NCBI GenBank assembly: GCA_018067265.1
Contig: JAGPUY010000439.1
Span: forward strand, 1 to 8,620
DNA length: 8,620 nt
Direction of reading: 5' to 3'
DNA from: Oceanihabitans sp.
Lineage (GTDB): Bacteria > Bacteroidota > Bacteroidia > Flavobacteriales > Flavobacteriaceae
The translations under genes and the position numbers were made by a program. This document shows, piece after piece, positions 6,304 through 8,620 of this stretch (position 1 is its first letter; every line of letters begins with the position of its first letter). The notes under the pieces are model-generated. The model was not told the origin of the DNA. It did no database searches and saw nothing but the letters and a program-made list of their open reading frames with translations.

Positions 6304-7268
6304 AATAATTCGGTGGATATATGAAACAATGCATCTCCTTGATATACAATTGGTAATTCGTTGACGTTAATAATATATCCAGCGTTATCGGCTTTCACAA
6401 AATGGTTAGACTTCCCATAAGGATCTGTGATATTTCCAATAACATCTCCTTTTTTAACCATGCTGTTTATTTCTATGGTTGCTTTAAACATGCCAGAATA
6501 TTTCGCTCTAATCCATCTGCTTTCGTTAATAAAAACACAGTCTGTTTTAGGTTTAGAAACTTTAAAATTATTAGAAAGCATCCCTAAACTATGCAATACT
6601 CTTTTAATACCATTTACACCGTGATTAGTGATTGTTGTATCTATGTGAGAAGATTTCCCGCCTTCAAAAAGAAGTATTGGCTTGCCTAATTTATGGCAAG
6701 TACTTCGAAAAGATTTATTGATGTTTTTAGAGTATATTATAAAAGGAGCACCAAATTTTTTAGATAAGTCATCTAAGACTTTGTCTTCTTTAATGATTCT
6801 AATTTGTGGCGCATTAAAACGTCCGGAACCACCAGTATGAAAGTCCATGATAAAGTCTACTTCTTGTACAATTTCATGGATCAATTTGTAAGCAACTCTA
6901 CTAGCCAAAGAGCCTTTTAAAGTACCAGGAAAAACACGATTTAAATCTCTTCCATCTGGAAAATCTCTAGAAAGATTTATAAATCCGAAAACGTTAATCA
7001 CAGGAATACATATAATAGTTCCTTTTTTAGGAATGTTAATTCCTTTTGCAATAACCTGACGTATAATTTCAACCCCATTTACTTCGTCACCATGAATTCC
7101 TGCAGTTAATAAAACTGTTGGTCCTGGTTTTTTTGCGCGCGAAATAAACACAGGGACATCTACAGAGTTGGATGTGTGTAGTTTAGCAACTTCAAAAGAA
7201 AGCTCTTTACTTTCTCCAAGTTTTATGGTTTCCCCAAGGATGGTAATGGTTTCATTATGGTCTGTCAT
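6300..7268 (-). CDS. Succinylglutamate desuccinylase/aspartoacylase (AstE/AspA, M14-type) family zinc hydrolase
   Basis: This 322-residue protein belongs to the zinc carboxypeptidase-like family that splits amide bonds of N-acyl amino acids or C-terminal residues. Expected zinc ligands are H59 and E62 (GIHGDE, 57-62) and H144 (MDFHTG, 141-146). DLNRVFPG (108-115) is the substrate-binding block, and E202 in LLFEGG is the likely catalytic glutamate. From about residue 240 a beta-rich C-terminal domain follows, with a lipoyl-like pattern (KKGDVIGNITDPYG). No signal peptide is seen, so it should act in the cytoplasm. It begins 7 bp after rimK and overlaps the cyclo-ligase gene by 4 bp. The arginine-catabolism role of true AstE is unlikely because no ast genes are adjacent. 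Next to RimK, a hydrolase that removes an amide-linked amino acid such as glutamate is the better guess. The family is sure; the substrate is inferred from context only. Confidence 0.9.
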   Translation of the reverse strand: MTDHNETITILGETIKLGESKELSFEVAKLHTSNSVDVPVFISRAKKPGPTVLLTAGIHGDEVNGVEIIRQVIAKGINIPKKGTIICIPVINVFGFINLSRDFPDGRDLNRVFPGTLKGSLASRVAYKLIHEIVQEVDFIMDFHTGGSGRFNAPQIRIIKEDKVLDDLSKKFGAPFIIYSKNINKSFRSTCHKLGKPILLFEGGKSSHIDTTITNHGVNGIKRVLHSLGMLSNNFKVSKPKTDCVFINESRWIRAKYSGMFKATIEINSMVKKGDVIGNITDPYGKSNHFVKADNAGYIINVNELPIVYQGDALFHISTELL

Positions 7269-7275
7269 GAATTAA

Positions 7276-8148
7276 CTATCTGTTTTTTTCAATATAAGTA
7301 ATAATACTTTTTGCAATATTTTTTTCGGTAGCTCTTTCAATTCCTTCTAATCCAGGAGTAGAGTTTACTTCTAAAATTAATGGACCTCTACTAGATTGTA
7401 GCATATCTACACCACAAACAGGAAGTTTTAATGCGCGAGAAGCATTAAGCGCTAATTTTAATTCTGGTTCACTAAGCTTAATCACATTTGCGCTTCCGCC
7501 TCGATGTAAATTAGATCGAAACTCACCTTCTTTTCCTTGTCTTTTCATTGCACCAACCACTTGTCCGTCTACAATTAAAGCACGTAAATCGGCTCCTTTT
7601 GCTTCACCAATAAACTCTTGAACAATCACTCTTGCTTCTAGTCCGTTAAAGGCTTCTAATACCGATTCTGCAGCATTTTTGGTTTCGGCTAAAACCACTC
7701 CAAGTCCTTGTGTTCCTTCTAGTAATTTAATAATTACCGGAACACCACCAACATGTTCTATAACTTCTTCTACATCTCTCGAGTAATTCGTAAAAACGGT
7801 TTTTGGCATACCAATTCCAGCTTTACTTAAGCGTTGTAGACTACGCAATTTATCTCTAGAGCGTTGTATGGCATCGGAGGTTACAATGGTAAAAACACCC
7901 ATTTCTTCAAATTGTCTAACAACAGCACATCCATAAAAAGTTATAGATGCTCCAATTCTAGGAATAATAGCATCTACATAATCTAGGTATCTGTCTTTGT
8001 AGAAAATGGTTGGTTTGTGTTGTTCAATAATAATATCACACTTTAAAGGATCTATAACCTCTACTTGGTGACCGCGTTTTTGTCCTTCTTCTACTAATCT
8101 ATTTGTAGAATATAAATTTGCGTTACGCGATAAAATAACTATGTTCAT
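7276..8148 (-). CDS. rimK: RimK-type ATP-grasp glutamate ligase (ribosomal protein S6 modification)
   Basis: RimK adds glutamates to the C-terminus of ribosomal protein S6 in E. coli through an acyl-phosphate intermediate; relatives such as CofF and MptN glutamylate cofactors. At 290 residues it is close to E. coli RimK (300). The N-terminal pre-ATP-grasp domain (about 1-95) contains [11 protein letters not shown] and [12 protein letters not shown]. The ATP-grasp domain follows with [10 protein letters not shown] (95-104), the glycine-rich [13 protein letters not shown] (138-150, K140 being a likely ATP contact), [13 protein letters not shown] (176-188), and the Mg-binding set D247, E259 and N261 in GVDM and LEVNSTPG. 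All are intact. It overlaps the upstream protease gene by 4 bp (ATGA at 8145-8148) and is followed after 7 bp by the M14-type hydrolase. RimK family membership is certain; S6 as acceptor is the default guess and is not shown by the sequence. Confidence 0.94.
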   Translation of the reverse strand: MNIVILSRNANLYSTNRLVEEGQKRGHQVEVIDPLKCDIIIEQHKPTIFYKDRYLDYVDAIIPRIGASITFYGCAVVRQFEEMGVFTIVTSDAIQRSRDKLRSLQRLSKAGIGMPKTVFTNYSRDVEEVIEHVGGVPVIIKLLEGTQGLGVVLAETKNAAESVLEAFNGLEARVIVQEFIGEAKGADLRALIVDGQVVGAMKRQGKEGEFRSNLHRGGSANVIKLSEPELKLALNASRALKLPVCGVDMLQSSRGPLILEVNSTPGLEGIERATEKNIAKSIITYIEKNR

Positions 8149-8570
8149 AATGTTTTTAAATTGTGTGATATGTTTTCTTGGTCTACATCAACCAAAAATT
8201 TGCGTTTTAAAAATTGTCTACCTATAAGCACTGGGAATCTCATTTCCTCTCTGGTGCTTAAAGTTAAGTTAATCTTATATGTTTTTCCAAAAAAAACGAC
8301 TTCTGATTTTACTTTAAATCTATTTTCCTTGAAACCATTGCTGCTTTTTACATTTGTTTTTGTGAAGTTTTCAAAAATTACTTCCTTTCCGCTAAAGTTA
8401 GGATGTCCTTTACTGTAAAAAGTGCATTTTAAACTTTCACCATCCACAATAATTTGCGAACAGTGTATTGCAGACGTATAAGCTCCTGTATCTATCTTAA
8501 CATCTATATTGTATAAGTCTAGTTTAGGAAAGTCTATTTTATCTACTCTTCCTATTGTTTTTCTAATCAT
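8145..8570 (-). CDS. Retropepsin-like aspartic protease of the RimB / 'ATP-dependent zinc protease' (PF05618) family
   Basis: This 141-residue cytosolic protein has the single aspartic protease motif DTGA (27-30), then an H-C pair (36-37), [12 protein letters not shown] (76-87), a TLSTREEM block (103-110), and the closing VLIGRQFL (114-121) and FLVDV (125-129). Together these are the hallmarks of the PF05618 family, which folds like half a pepsin and probably works as a dimer, as retropepsins do. The old family name 'ATP-dependent zinc protease' is misleading; no zinc motif is visible. In Pseudomonas the homologue RimB is encoded with RimA and RimK and affects the glutamylated S6 pool. Here it is the first gene of the operon and overlaps rimK by 4 bp. 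No RimA-like small gene is visible, although sequence upstream of 8620 is not available. The ATG at 8570 fits the family start (R-x-x-I-G-R-V-D). The family call is firm; the substrate is unknown. Confidence 0.88.
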   Translation of the reverse strand: MIRKTIGRVDKIDFPKLDLYNIDVKIDTGAYTSAIHCSQIIVDGESLKCTFYSKGHPNFSGKEVIFENFTKTNVKSSNGFKENRFKVKSEVVFFGKTYKINLTLSTREEMRFPVLIGRQFLKRKFLVDVDQENISHNLKTL

Positions 8571-8592
8571 TTATTCTATTTCAAAAAGTGGC

Positions 8593-8600
8593 GCAATGTA
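8593..8600 (-). promoter_or_regulatory. Candidate -7 promoter element for the rimB-like/rimK operon
   Basis: On the minus strand TACATTGC resembles TAnnTTTG with a weak 3' part. It ends 22 bp before the ATG, almost the same spacing as the ileS element (24 bp). The -33 region would fall at or beyond the window edge and cannot be checked. Confidence 0.25.
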
Positions 8601-8620
8601 ATAATTAAGTATTTGTAAAA

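Noticed and set aside
6402..6624. Two plus-strand reading frames inside the M14-type hydrolase gene
   Set aside because: They are shadows of the C-terminal domain; the minus-strand protein is clearly the conserved one.
6300..7268. True AstE or aspartoacylase of amino-acid catabolism
   Set aside because: No arginine-succinyltransferase pathway genes are nearby, and the tight linkage to rimK argues for a different substrate; only the family name is kept.
8161..8418. 85-residue plus-strand reading frame across the retropepsin gene
   Set aside because: It is antisense to the conserved protease motifs; its hydrophobic look comes from the complementary Lys/Phe-rich codons.

Overview
The window reads as chromosomal DNA of a marine-type member of the Flavobacteriaceae (Bacteroidota). 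The sequence is AT-rich. The first gene ends in a type IX secretion (Por) sorting domain, which is confined to this phylum. Candidate promoters resemble the Bacteroidota -7 element (TAnnTTTG), purine-rich Shine-Dalgarno sequences are largely absent, and the isoleucyl-tRNA synthetase and DksA-like protein are of the forms I know from this group. The genus cannot be fixed from the sequence alone.

Layout. Bases 1-348 hold the 3' end of a secreted protein gene, closed by a strong hairpin terminator (369-402). A rightward block follows: ileS (468-3875), then 4 bp later a DksA/TraR-family regulator (3880-4260), then a terminator (4334-4360). Next is a small secreted beta-repeat protein of unknown role (4411-5031), then lspA, the lipoprotein signal peptidase (5121-5741). 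Short related repeat sequences that begin with the same ten bases lie just before the beta-repeat gene and just before lspA.

From 8570 down to 5731 a four-gene leftward operon runs toward lspA. In transcription order it encodes a retropepsin-like protease of the RimB/PF05618 type, the ATP-grasp ligase RimK, a zinc-dependent M14-type deacylase/carboxypeptidase of the AstE/aspartoacylase family, and 5-formyltetrahydrofolate cyclo-ligase. Two junctions are 4-bp ATGA overlaps and the third has a 7-bp gap, so the genes are almost certainly co-transcribed. The last gene overlaps the 3' end of lspA by 11 bp in convergent orientation.

How they may work together. ileS, dksA-like and lspA are housekeeping genes whose neighbourhood recalls the ileS-lspA linkage of many bacteria. 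The leftward operon combines an enzyme that adds glutamate (RimK) with two hydrolases that could process or remove the added residues. This looks like a reversible amino-acid tagging system acting on ribosomal protein S6 or another acceptor.

The two points most worth a second look are the isoleucyl-tRNA synthetase, whose class I signature HxGH is replaced by GVHH (the arrangement linked to very high mupirocin resistance), and the RimB-RimK-M14 cassette coupled to a folate enzyme. I see no tRNA, rRNA, CRISPR array, insertion sequence or phage gene.
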